Of a stretch of DNA of 64,000 nucleotides, positions 25,894-33,812 are shown in pieces. The translations under genes and the position numbers were made by a program. The notes under the pieces were generated by a model. That model had not been told where the DNA came from, searched no databases, and was given only the letters and a program-made list of their open reading frames with translations. Source of the DNA: Oligoflexus tunisiensis (lineage in GTDB: Bacteria; Bdellovibrionota_B; Oligoflexia; Oligoflexales; Oligoflexaceae); assembly GCF_001748245.1 (NCBI RefSeq), contig NZ_BDFO01000001.1:1287345-1351344 (forward strand), given 5' to 3'. Each line of letters begins with the position of its first letter. Position 1 is the first letter of the stretch.

Positions 25894-27846
25894 ATGCTCA
25901 AGAAATTCTGCCTGTTCATCTCTTTGGCCCTCGTGGGTGGGGCCAGCTCATCAGTGGGCTGGGCGAATCCTATCAAAAAAACCTTTCAGTATTCGGTCAT
26001 GGAAGTGGTCATCGAGCGCTCCAAGGATCCACAGGCCGAGCTCAACCGTCCCATTCCTTTTCAAAAGATTCCCTTCAAGCAAAGAACGGATCGCTTCATT
26101 TCCATAGGCACAGCCTGGTTTATCAATGATCGGGAGCTTTTCTCGGCCGCGCATGTCTTCCAGGCGAACTTTGTGCCCTTCACGCAAAATTTCTATGTGC
26201 GCAACATCTTCGGTCAGATCTTCCCGGTGGATACGGTGACGCTTTATTCCAACCGCTTTGATATCGTCAGTTTCACACTGAAAACCTATCCGAAGACCAT
26301 AGTTCCCATCTCGGTGGCCAGGACCTATAACATCGGTGATGACGTCTGTGTGCCCGGTAACGCGCTGGGGCAGGGCATCAGTCTGCGCTGTGGTGGCCAG
26401 ATCTCATCACTGACCCCGGAACCGAAAAACGGCGAATGGAATGAGATTTTCTTTTCCACGCCGGTGAGCCCTGGAAACTCGGGTGGTCCATTGATCGATA
26501 ACAGCGGGAGGGCCATCGGCATTGTGATCCGCAAGATTCAAGGCGAGAACCTTAACATCGCCACGCCGTTCAATGAGTTGACCAAACTGAAGGCCAGACT
26601 GGAATATGTGGAGAAGGACCTCGGCTATCAAAGCAAAGTGGTCCAGCCGCTGTTCGCCAAGAGCGATCTGCTCATGAGCAGCAATCAGCCGATGCCCATG
26701 ATGGTTTGGTTGCGGCTTTTGGTGGCCGGCACCAATGATCACCTCTTGAAGATGGCCAGGGCCTATGAGTCGTCCTGGCTCAAAAACGGAGTCATGAAAT
26801 CCAGGGCGGCTCAGGCTTATTACCGCAATCCGCGAAAGGGAGCCTTCTTCACTCAGGTTAAATTCGTCAATCAGGATCTTTCAATGGTCGATGGTGACGA
26901 AGGCATACTGGAACGCTACCGACGCACCAAAAGGCGAATCATTCAGCAAAAAATAGCGGAAAAAACCCTGTTTTTTATCGGCCGGAATCGCGGTGAAAGA
27001 CTGGATGCCCTCGTGAACAATCCCAAGGAACTGATGGATTCCATACTGTCCACCGGCCGGGTGATCCCGCGCAAGATCGTCGACGAGGAACTGTTTTATG
27101 TCACACTCGGGAAGCCCGCCGTGTCCACCCTGGTGACTGACCTGCAGGGCCGCAATTGGGTCATGTACAGCTGGAAGGTCAATGAAATTGAGACGACGGC
27201 GGCTCTGCTGTGCACGCCACGACCGAGCGATGTGGCCTGCTACCTTCATTCCCATGAATCCATGCTGGCCCCGGAAACGGTGGCCGCGATGTTCCGGGTG
27301 GACGTTTCCGAAATGACCTTGAGTTATTCCGGATCGAGCGCGGAATGGGCTGAGTTCCTGGCCCCGACCCAGCGTTTGCGGCCCAATTTCATGGCCGGTG
27401 TCTCGATCAGTCGGGTCGATGGGAAACTGAAGATAGCCGCTCAGGAGCTGACCATCACCTCGCCGGGTTCGCCTGGCTTCCATGATGCGCTGATGGTGAC
27501 CTTCAGCCCTGATCCCATCTCTCCCCTGCGGCAGTCCGCTTTTGCCATCTCCTATGTTCCGAACCTTGCGGAACGGATCATCGTCTCAGCGACGAAGGTT
27601 TATAAGGCCGGCAGTCCACCGACGCAAATGAGCAGCTGGGCGGATAAACCCACCGGCACTGTGTTTCGCACCAAGGCCGGCAAATTCATGGCAGCCCGGT
27701 TGATCGATCAAAAAAACAGTCCCGTGGCCCTGATGGGGTATATGTACGGAGATGAGGAGAAAAAACTCAACCGCTTTTGGAAGAGCACTGAGTTCAGCGT
27801 GGCATCACCGTTTGCTGTTGCGAACCGCAATCAACCGCCGCGTTAA
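25894..27846 (+). CDS. Secreted trypsin-like protein with large unknown C-terminal region
   Basis: A 650-residue protein with signal peptide (MLKKFCLFISLALVGGASSS then VGWA). Residues 65-240 form a chymotrypsin-fold protease with H87 (FSAAHVF), D123 (SNRFDIVSF) and S196 (VSPGNSGGPL), and a cysteine pair at C152 and C166. The remaining 400 residues (about 245-650) are not recognised; they include an Arg/Lys-rich helix (about 340-365) and a beta-rich end. A GGGGGAGGTG site precedes the ATG. The trypsin domain resembles DegP/HhoA types but no PDZ domain is seen. The 3' end overlaps the convergent SRAP gene by 4 bp. Confidence 0.8.
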   Translation: MLKKFCLFISLALVGGASSSVGWANPIKKTFQYSVMEVVIERSKDPQAELNRPIPFQKIPFKQRTDRFISIGTAWFINDRELFSAAHVFQANFVPFTQNFYVRNIFGQIFPVDTVTLYSNRFDIVSFTLKTYPKTIVPISVARTYNIGDDVCVPGNALGQGISLRCGGQISSLTPEPKNGEWNEIFFSTPVSPGNSGGPLIDNSGRAIGIVIRKIQGENLNIATPFNELTKLKARLEYVEKDLGYQSKVVQPLFAKSDLLMSSNQPMPMMVWLRLLVAGTNDHLLKMARAYESSWLKNGVMKSRAAQAYYRNPRKGAFFTQVKFVNQDLSMVDGDEGILERYRRTKRRIIQQKIAEKTLFFIGRNRGERLDALVNNPKELMDSILSTGRVIPRKIVDEELFYVTLGKPAVSTLVTDLQGRNWVMYSWKVNEIETTAALLCTPRPSDVACYLHSHESMLAPETVAAMFRVDVSEMTLSYSGSSAEWAEFLAPTQRLRPNFMAGVSISRVDGKLKIAAQELTITSPGSPGFHDALMVTFSPDPISPLRQSAFAISYVPNLAERIIVSATKVYKAGSPPTQMSSWADKPTGTVFRTKAGKFMAARLIDQKNSPVALMGYMYGDEEKKLNRFWKSTEFSVASPFAVANRNQPPR

Positions 27847-28652
27847 GCTGCCTCCGCCAGTCGATGTTCAAAGACCGGTTTTTTCCGATTATTGAGCAAC
27901 TCGAGAAAGTCCTCCTCGCTCATCGACTTTGGATTCAGCCACAGCTCGATTTCCTTGCGACTCAAAATCACCGGGCAGCGGTCATGTCCGGCGTTTTCAA
28001 TTTCCGGCGTCGGCACATCGGTGATGATCGAAAAGCCGACATCCCTTCCGCCATCGAAACCTTCCCCCTCCTCCGAATAGGAGAAGATGGTGGGGACCAG
28101 GAGCGGCTCGTTATGATCCGGCTTGAATTCAATCACGATCTGCCTTAAGCGGGGATCCTTGAGTTCGGTCGGCGTCGGCTTATATTTCTTGCCGGCTGCC
28201 AGGATGCGGGCCTTGCGCTCCTCCGCCTGCTTTTCAAATTCCGCCTTGACCTGGGCCAGCGTCACGACTCCAGCTCGCAGGACATCCTTCACCGCCACCC
28301 ATTCATAAAAGGCTTCGAGCACCACAAACCCATGATGTTTCATAAAGCCCACGGACCAGAAAGGACTCAGGAGATTGTCACGCCGGGCATTGAAGGTTGT
28401 ATATTTTTTGGGATTTGGAATGTTATGCGGGGGATAGGCCCCATAACGCATCAGCTCGGATACCAGTTTGTCACCGGAGCCATGATGAATCACAGGACCA
28501 TAGGAACCCGGAAAAATCCGCTCGCGGAGTGGGGGAAATTTCTTCGGATCGGCGGCGGAAGCCCGTTCAAAGATATCCGTCTGATTCCGCACCATGATGG
28601 GCAATCCGCTGTTTTTGTCAGTCCATCGTTTTACCAAGGCGGAGTAGCACAT
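27843..28652 (-). CDS. yedK: SRAP-family protein (YedK/HMCES)
   Basis: A 269-residue SOS-response-associated peptidase. Met1 is removed and Cys2 (MCYSALVKRW) acts as the nucleophile that forms a thiazolidine crosslink to abasic sites in single-stranded DNA. Other family residues are present: Asn and Arg in TTFNARRDNL, Glu in FYEWVAV, and His in AGHDRCPVIL. An insertion of about 40 residues (LAQVKAEFEKQAEERKARIL and after) is longer than in E. coli YedK (222 residues). A GGGAGGA site lies 7 nt before the ATG. It shields abasic sites during replication. Confidence 0.93.
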   Translation of the reverse strand: MCYSALVKRWTDKNSGLPIMVRNQTDIFERASAADPKKFPPLRERIFPGSYGPVIHHGSGDKLVSELMRYGAYPPHNIPNPKKYTTFNARRDNLLSPFWSVGFMKHHGFVVLEAFYEWVAVKDVLRAGVVTLAQVKAEFEKQAEERKARILAAGKKYKPTPTELKDPRLRQIVIEFKPDHNEPLLVPTIFSYSEEGEGFDGGRDVGFSIITDVPTPEIENAGHDRCPVILSRKEIELWLNPKSMSEEDFLELLNNRKKPVFEHRLAEAA

Positions 28653-28706
28653 TGAGACATCCTCCCAGCTGTTCTCCCCAACACGTTACCTCACGCCCGG
28701 ATTTTC

Positions 28707-29774
28707 TTAAAGATGTGACTCGTAAAACTGAGCCGCCTTGTCCCAGAAAGGAAGGCGGATCGCGTCGGTTTCATTGAAAATCTCATGACGGGCTTCCTGG
28801 ACCTTGATCAGGGTGCAGTCCGCAGCCTGGGCGCAGAAGCGGTCGTGAGCTTCCGGCTTCACAAAGGTATCCCGACCCGCCTGAAACATCAGGATCGGTG
28901 TCGTCACCTGGCGGATGGTATTCCTTTTGGTCAAATGCCGGGTCGCCTTTAAAGTCTCGCGGAGCCACTTGACGGTCACGCCGCCCATAGCGAGGTCTTC
29001 CGCCAGGTTATCGGTGCGGTTGCGTTCAAAGCGGACGCGGGAGCTGGTGGAGGCCTTTTCAAAGACCCAGCCCTCAGGAGTGAAAGTTTTCTGACCCGGA
29101 GCATAGTCCTCATCACGGCCCGCGAAATCCAGAAGACCGGCGAGGCCTCGGGCGATCCAGCCTGGATAAGGGGCGGTGTTCAGTTCGAGCAACGGGGCAT
29201 TCATCACCGCCGCCTGGAAAACACCGGGATGGCGTTCCAGCCAGGCGAGGGCGATGGCACCACCCATCGAGTGGGCGAAGAGAAACAAAGGTTTATCGTG
29301 AGGAACCCTTGTGTTCATAAAGATTTGCATGTCGTCCACATAGTGGTCGAAGTCGTCCACATGGGTCTTGTAACGATCCGCCAGAAGGCGATCAGAGTGG
29401 GCGTGACCGCGGTGTTCCCAGATATAAACCGAGTAGCCGAGGGCATAAAGGTTGTAGATGGATTCGCGGTACTTGAGGATCGATTCCCCAAAGCCATGGC
29501 TTATCACGACGCCGGCTCTGGCGCTCGGATGCTCCAGACGGAAGAAATGGATTTGTTTGCCGCCCACGCCGGTGAAGTACGCGGATTCACCCTGAGCCAT
29601 GAGAGGCAGGACATAAGTGTCGAATTGGTTTTCAAAATCCGCTTCGGCAATCTGGGCCGGAGCAGCGGCGATCGACGGCATGCGGTCCGTGCTTTCCGCC
29701 AGGTGGGAAGGGTTGTTGGCACCGCAGGCTGCCAGGATCCAAGCCAGCAAAAGTTGATAGGGCGCGTGTTTCAT
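28707..29774 (-). CDS. Monoacylglycerol-lipase/PldB-like alpha/beta hydrolase lipoprotein
   Basis: A 355-residue protein with lipobox (LLLAWILAACGA), so probably anchored in the envelope. The fold shows the MGL/lysophospholipase layout: VVISHGFGESILKYRE (oxyanion hole), WEHRGHAHSDR, the Ser elbow FLFAHSMGGAIALAW, Asp in FQAGRDTFVKPEAHDRF and His in EARHEIFNE. It likely cleaves monoacylglycerols or lysophospholipids outside the cytoplasm. The gene has its own GGAGAG ribosome site and stands alone. Confidence 0.9.
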   Translation of the reverse strand: MKHAPYQLLLAWILAACGANNPSHLAESTDRMPSIAAAPAQIAEADFENQFDTYVLPLMAQGESAYFTGVGGKQIHFFRLEHPSARAGVVISHGFGESILKYRESIYNLYALGYSVYIWEHRGHAHSDRLLADRYKTHVDDFDHYVDDMQIFMNTRVPHDKPLFLFAHSMGGAIALAWLERHPGVFQAAVMNAPLLELNTAPYPGWIARGLAGLLDFAGRDEDYAPGQKTFTPEGWVFEKASTSSRVRFERNRTDNLAEDLAMGGVTVKWLRETLKATRHLTKRNTIRQVTTPILMFQAGRDTFVKPEAHDRFCAQAADCTLIKVQEARHEIFNETDAIRLPFWDKAAQFYESHL

Positions 29775-29955
29775 GCGTCTCTCCGCTCGAGTTTGAGTGA
29801 ACAGAGGGCATGTACCAGATGCTATCGAAATAGGCTATATAAGAAACATTGGGCTCATTATGCGTCAAAGTGACTGTATTGGGTTTGGCTGGTATTTCCA
29901 TGTTAAAATCGAGAGTGGAAGGACCAATCAGGTCCCTTTTCTTTATGTTGGAAAC

Positions 29956-30423
29956 ATGGCAACACACATAAGCCCGTCTTTGAGCCAGACCGTAGAACGT
30001 ATTCGTACAATTGAAGCTCAGTGTTTTCCCTTGGATATGCGCATACGTGCTGAAGATTTGGATTTCATCATCCAACATCAATGTTTTGTCCTGCATGAAA
30101 CGATCGGCTTTCTCACCTACCTGCCGATCGATCCCAGCTTTTCCGATGATCCCGACTTTAAGGAATCCAAGATGGTGGACCTCTACTGTCCCGCCAGCAG
30201 GACCCTCTTTATTTTCGGCATTGCCGTCGTGCCTTCATCGCAACGCAAGAGCATTGCCTGCGAACTTCTGCATGCGCTGCCGGATGCGGACTGCATTCTT
30301 ACGGAAGCCGTGTCGCCATCTGGCGTCGCATTTTTTGAACGCAACGGCTTTCACGTCATGCACTCCACCGCCGACGGGTTGCTCATGCGGAAGCTGGCGA
30401 TGCCTGCCGTGAAGAGTGCATGA
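29956..30423 (+). CDS. GNAT-family N-acetyltransferase
   Basis: A 155-residue protein starting MATHISPSLSQTVERIRTIE. The fold signature is present though loose: TLFIFGIAVVPSSQRKSIACE (strand 4 and the acetyl-CoA pyrophosphate loop, with Q/RxxxxA) and SPSGVAFFERNGFHVM near the end, with EAVSPSGVAFFERNGF being typical. An upstream in-frame ATG (29797) would add 53 residues unlike any GNAT N-terminus, so the internal ATG is used. The acceptor is unknown. A convergent hairpin begins at its stop codon. Confidence 0.78.
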   Translation: MATHISPSLSQTVERIRTIEAQCFPLDMRIRAEDLDFIIQHQCFVLHETIGFLTYLPIDPSFSDDPDFKESKMVDLYCPASRTLFIFGIAVVPSSQRKSIACELLHALPDADCILTEAVSPSGVAFFERNGFHVMHSTADGLLMRKLAMPAVKSA

Positions 30424-30444
30424 TCCGCACGCAACGGATCATGC
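30418..30444. terminator. Convergent post-stop hairpin without U-tract
   Basis: GCATGATCCG (30418-30427), a 7-nt loop, and CGGATCATGC (30435-30444): a perfect 10-bp stem that begins at the stop of the GNAT gene and ends 6 bp before the stop of the DUF1552 gene. Neither strand has a U-tract afterwards. Confidence 0.6.
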
Positions 30445-30450
30445 CTTGTA

Positions 30451-31854
30451 TCAGCCGACGAGTTCCTTGAGCGGACCACTGAACGCGGCATTCCCGATCG
30501 ACTGGACATCCGTCTGTCCCATCAGGTGGGCAACGCTTACCAGCAGATGATTCCAGGGTGTGTTGGCATTGCTGTTATATTGATCGTAGGCATACTCGAT
30601 CAGACGCCCTCCCGGCAATTTCCCACCCAAACGTCCGGCGAGAAACGCTGGAATATTCACACCATCATGATTGTTTGGATTCTCACCCATATCACTGGCG
30701 ACCAGCATGAGGGTCTCATCGAATAGAGTTTTGTCACCGATTTTCACACTCTTGAGTTGTGTGATCAGTGTCGCCACTTCAGCCATGATGGATTTTTGAA
30801 TGTTGTGAAAGCCAATGCCGTTCGCATGGGAAAGACTGTGATAGGCAATCCCGGATGCCGGACTGCCTTCAAAGGCAAATTCCCGGTCCAGATCCGAGAA
30901 GCCATACTGCAGAAGTCCCACCCGTGTGATGCCGCAGGCCAGAGCCTGGACCAGCATTTCACGATTGACCTTGTTAATCGCGGCCGTGGCTTCGGTCCGG
31001 TGATACCACTTCGGCCAGCTATTGGGATCGACGTTGCCGGCGGTCGGAATCATACTCTCCAGAGCCTTGGGACTGCAGGAAACGCTGGACACCGGCGCCG
31101 TCTGTTGGGTGATGGATTCCTGCCTTTGGATCTCCTTGCTCAGATCATCCAGTGCCAGCACATGGGCTTCGAACATCGAGCCTTCCAGGGGACCCAGTTT
31201 ACGTTTTACCTGGCGCAGATCATCACGGATAAAATCGATGATGCGTTTGCGGCCCTGTTGAATGTCGATCTGCGCGAGACGCAGAGCCCCCGAACCGCCC
31301 GTGCTGGGCGTGAAGCTTCCAAAGATGTCGGCAAACGCCGCACCCGGATTGTCCTGAGCCGGCTGAGGTTGACCGTTGTCGCGAAATGAAACCGGCTTCT
31401 GGCCATCAAAACTCGAATAGACACCAAGCGCCACGAGACGCCGCAGCGTGTTGCCACCCAGCCGATCGGCCAGCAGTTGATCCAGGGAGTAGGGTGCAGC
31501 ATTCGCCCCCGCGGTGCCGGTGCCACCCCAGCCGGCAAAGACCTGGCGCGGCCCACCGTAGTGATTGGACTCCCCGCGCGTGGAGAGGCCTGAGAAGAAT
31601 GTGAGGTCCGCCTTGTGCGGCTCCAAAGGCGAAGTCACGATCGGCAAGGGACCCAGTCCTCCGCCTGCCGCCTTGGGCCAGAAGCTATCCTTGTAGGAAC
31701 CCGCGGGGAAATACACAAAGAGCGCCCGCGCGGTGCTGGCTGTCTGACCATACGCCTCGGTTTCACGGAATATCCTAAGGAGAGGCAGAAGAAGCAGCGC
31801 ACTCGTGGTGGATTCCAGCAATTGACGACGGGAGACACTGTTTTTTATTTTCAT
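30451..31854 (-). CDS. DUF1552 protein with Tat-type signal
   Basis: A 467-residue protein. Start 31854 is favoured over 31896 because GGAG lies 8 nt upstream and the start then falls after the end of the upstream gene. It begins MKIKNSVSRRQLLEST, a twin-arginine motif, then a hydrophobic stretch. The body matches DUF1552: RALFVYFPAGSYKDSFWPK, FSGLSTRGESNHYGGPRQVF and MLVASDMGENPNNHDGVNIP. These proteins are related to the alkaline-phosphatase/sulfatase superfamily by fold (inferred from family descriptions) and are nearly always paired with the DUF1592/1588 type protein encoded just upstream. Function is unknown. Confidence 0.9.
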   Translation of the reverse strand: MKIKNSVSRRQLLESTTSALLLLPLLRIFRETEAYGQTASTARALFVYFPAGSYKDSFWPKAAGGGLGPLPIVTSPLEPHKADLTFFSGLSTRGESNHYGGPRQVFAGWGGTGTAGANAAPYSLDQLLADRLGGNTLRRLVALGVYSSFDGQKPVSFRDNGQPQPAQDNPGAAFADIFGSFTPSTGGSGALRLAQIDIQQGRKRIIDFIRDDLRQVKRKLGPLEGSMFEAHVLALDDLSKEIQRQESITQQTAPVSSVSCSPKALESMIPTAGNVDPNSWPKWYHRTEATAAINKVNREMLVQALACGITRVGLLQYGFSDLDREFAFEGSPASGIAYHSLSHANGIGFHNIQKSIMAEVATLITQLKSVKIGDKTLFDETLMLVASDMGENPNNHDGVNIPAFLAGRLGGKLPGGRLIEYAYDQYNSNANTPWNHLLVSVAHLMGQTDVQSIGNAAFSGPLKELVG

Positions 31855-31879
31855 GGAGTATTCTCCGATTTCAGGTTTG

Positions 31880-33610
31880 TTATTGTTCAGGTTCACCGAT
31901 CAGGCGTATGCGAAATGCAGGACTGGCCACCAGTTCGAGGATGGCGTTGCGGAGATTGCCGCCCTGAGCTTCCATGGCTGCCGTTATGGCTTCGATCTGG
32001 CAACGGTCCAGTTCACTTTGTACCGAATCATTGGCTTTCACGGCCGCACCCAGGATGTCCCGTGGCGCAAATTCCATGCGACCGAGACCATAGCGAAAGT
32101 TCTGCCTCACGAAGCATTGGAGACCCTGCCGGGATTTGCCGATAAGCTGGCTTAAACTCTGGGGACTGGTGATCGTCGCGTCCTGACCATCAACCCGCAG
32201 CTTGCCATCCACGACGATGGGTTGGCCGGCATCGGTGTCGCGGAAGACGCCGATGGCATCAAAGTTTTCCAGCGCAAAACCGAGGGCATCAATGGTGGCG
32301 TGACAGGACGCGCAGGCCGGAATCTCCGAGTGACGGCGGAAGCGTTCCTTGTTGCTTAGTCCCGCCTGGGGTTCAGGAATATTGACCGCAGGAGGCGGGA
32401 CAAAGCCAACACAGAGCAAACGTTCAGCCACAAAAACACCGCGCATGATGGGGTTTGGCTGGTCTGGAAACGCATGGCTCGCCAGAAATCCTGCCTGCCC
32501 CAGAACACCGCGCCTTTGACTTTGAACGAAGGGCAGACGTCCATCTGATCCGGGTGTGCTGCCATAGATAAAGCCGACGGAGGCATCACCGATCGTATAA
32601 TCGGCGTTCATCAGATGATCAAAGGTTTTGGCCTCAGCATCAAACATGGTATGGACGAAAAAGTTTTTGGCTTCATCCACGAGTCGGGTTTTGACATCAG
32701 CGGTGAACTGAGCCTGGGGTTTCATCACGGTCTGAACACGGCCGGCATTCAGCCACATGCCGGCGAAATCAGCCATCGCCTCGCGAGCTTTGGGATCGGC
32801 CATCAGACGCTCCGCCTGGCTTTTGACTCCTTCCGGACTGCGCAAGGCCCCGGACTGGGCCGCAGCCCGCAGGGCGGCATCGGGTGGCCGCCGCCAGAGC
32901 AGATAGGAAAGTGAGGAGGCGATTTCCCAGTCGGTCAGGAGAAAACTGCCATCGGCCTGGAGTTCACCAAATTCCGGGCGATAGAGAAAATGCGGCGAGA
33001 GAACCAGAGCCTGGAGTACAAAGCGCATGGCCTGTTCCGGATCCGCTCCATCCGCAGTCAGAGTTTCATGGAGGCTGACGAGACGCGCGATCTCGTCCTC
33101 GGCCAGGGGGCGGCGCCAGATATCAGCGCCCACCTTGGGAATCGTCTGTCGGATACAGCCGGCACCCTCACTCACACAAGGGAAGAGGCGTTTGATGTCG
33201 ACTCGGCTGCTGAGCGTTTCGGCAAATTTCAGATAGCCTTTGAGTCGATTGCTATTGAAAAAGTTTTCAGGCGTGATGACGGTATCGAAGGCTTCATGTT
33301 TTGGAATATCGTTGACCAGTTCACCAAAGTCCACAGCCTCGATAGAGCCGAAAACATCCTGGATGGTGTTGACCAGTTCTACATTGCTCAGGCGACGCCA
33401 GGCCCGCAGACCGCGATGCGTCGTGCTGTCCTCACAGGTCAGTCCCTGATACTGGTTGGCTCGCAAGCCGCCGGCAAGATCAGCGCCAAGCGGAACGCCA
33501 TCCAGTGAGGTCACAGATGGTGCAGGTTTGGGTTTGGGTGGACTTTTTTTAGAACAGGCCGCCAGACTGAACAGAAGCAAAAGGCCAAGAACAGGAATCA
33601 GGCATCGCAT
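31880..33610 (-). CDS. DUF1592/DUF1588 lipoprotein with a c-type heme motif
   Basis: A 576-residue protein. Start 33610 has GGAG 6 nt upstream and opens a lipoprotein signal (MRCLIPVLGLLLLFSLAACS). Order of domains: a DUF1587-like part (WRRLSNVELVNTIQDVFG), DUF1595 (WRRPLAEDEIARLVSL), DUF1592 (RPEFGELQADGSFLLTDWEI), DUF1588 (QPNPIMRGVFVAERLL and later GLSNKERFRRH), which carries a CxxCH heme site in CASCHATIDALG, and a DUF1585 tail. It lies 25 bp before the DUF1552 gene. Such pairs are common in Planctomycetes and Myxobacteria and are probably secreted redox or hydrolytic systems of unknown substrate. Confidence 0.9.
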   Translation of the reverse strand: MRCLIPVLGLLLLFSLAACSKKSPPKPKPAPSVTSLDGVPLGADLAGGLRANQYQGLTCEDSTTHRGLRAWRRLSNVELVNTIQDVFGSIEAVDFGELVNDIPKHEAFDTVITPENFFNSNRLKGYLKFAETLSSRVDIKRLFPCVSEGAGCIRQTIPKVGADIWRRPLAEDEIARLVSLHETLTADGADPEQAMRFVLQALVLSPHFLYRPEFGELQADGSFLLTDWEIASSLSYLLWRRPPDAALRAAAQSGALRSPEGVKSQAERLMADPKAREAMADFAGMWLNAGRVQTVMKPQAQFTADVKTRLVDEAKNFFVHTMFDAEAKTFDHLMNADYTIGDASVGFIYGSTPGSDGRLPFVQSQRRGVLGQAGFLASHAFPDQPNPIMRGVFVAERLLCVGFVPPPAVNIPEPQAGLSNKERFRRHSEIPACASCHATIDALGFALENFDAIGVFRDTDAGQPIVVDGKLRVDGQDATITSPQSLSQLIGKSRQGLQCFVRQNFRYGLGRMEFAPRDILGAAVKANDSVQSELDRCQIEAITAAMEAQGGNLRNAILELVASPAFRIRLIGEPEQ

Positions 33611-33763
33611 GAAATACTCCAGACGCATGGATTTCCAGGGAGGAGGATTTTTTGTTCGACGTCATGGTATTTCCTAATGTTCTGTGCCTGATGTGACGGT
33701 ATTAGGCAGCAATAATCATGCCTTGCCGTGGGCCTGAAAAATTGAGGGTTTGGCGGAGGCGGC

Positions 33764-33800
33764 CTGTCCAAGGCCCGGACTGTGTCAGCGCCTTGGACAG
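33764..33800 (-). terminator. Post-stop hairpin (11-bp stem)
   Basis: On the minus strand, 12 nt after the stop of the gene at 33813, CTGTCCAAGGC pairs perfectly with GCCTTGGACAG around a 15-nt loop. The T-run lies on the other side of the stem, so on this strand it is a hairpin without a U-tract. Confidence 0.55.
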
Positions 33801-33812
33801 TTTTTCTGGTTG

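Noticed and set aside
29913..29944. A short GGACC/GGTCC hairpin followed by CTTTTCTTT before the GNAT gene
   Set aside because: The stem is only 5 bp and no gene ends upstream on this strand; it could be an attenuator, but support is too thin.
33764..33810. A plus-strand intrinsic terminator (stem followed by TTTTT)
   Set aside because: It looks canonical on the plus strand, but no plus-strand gene ends here. I list it as a post-stop hairpin of the minus-strand gene and leave open that it stops antisense RNA.
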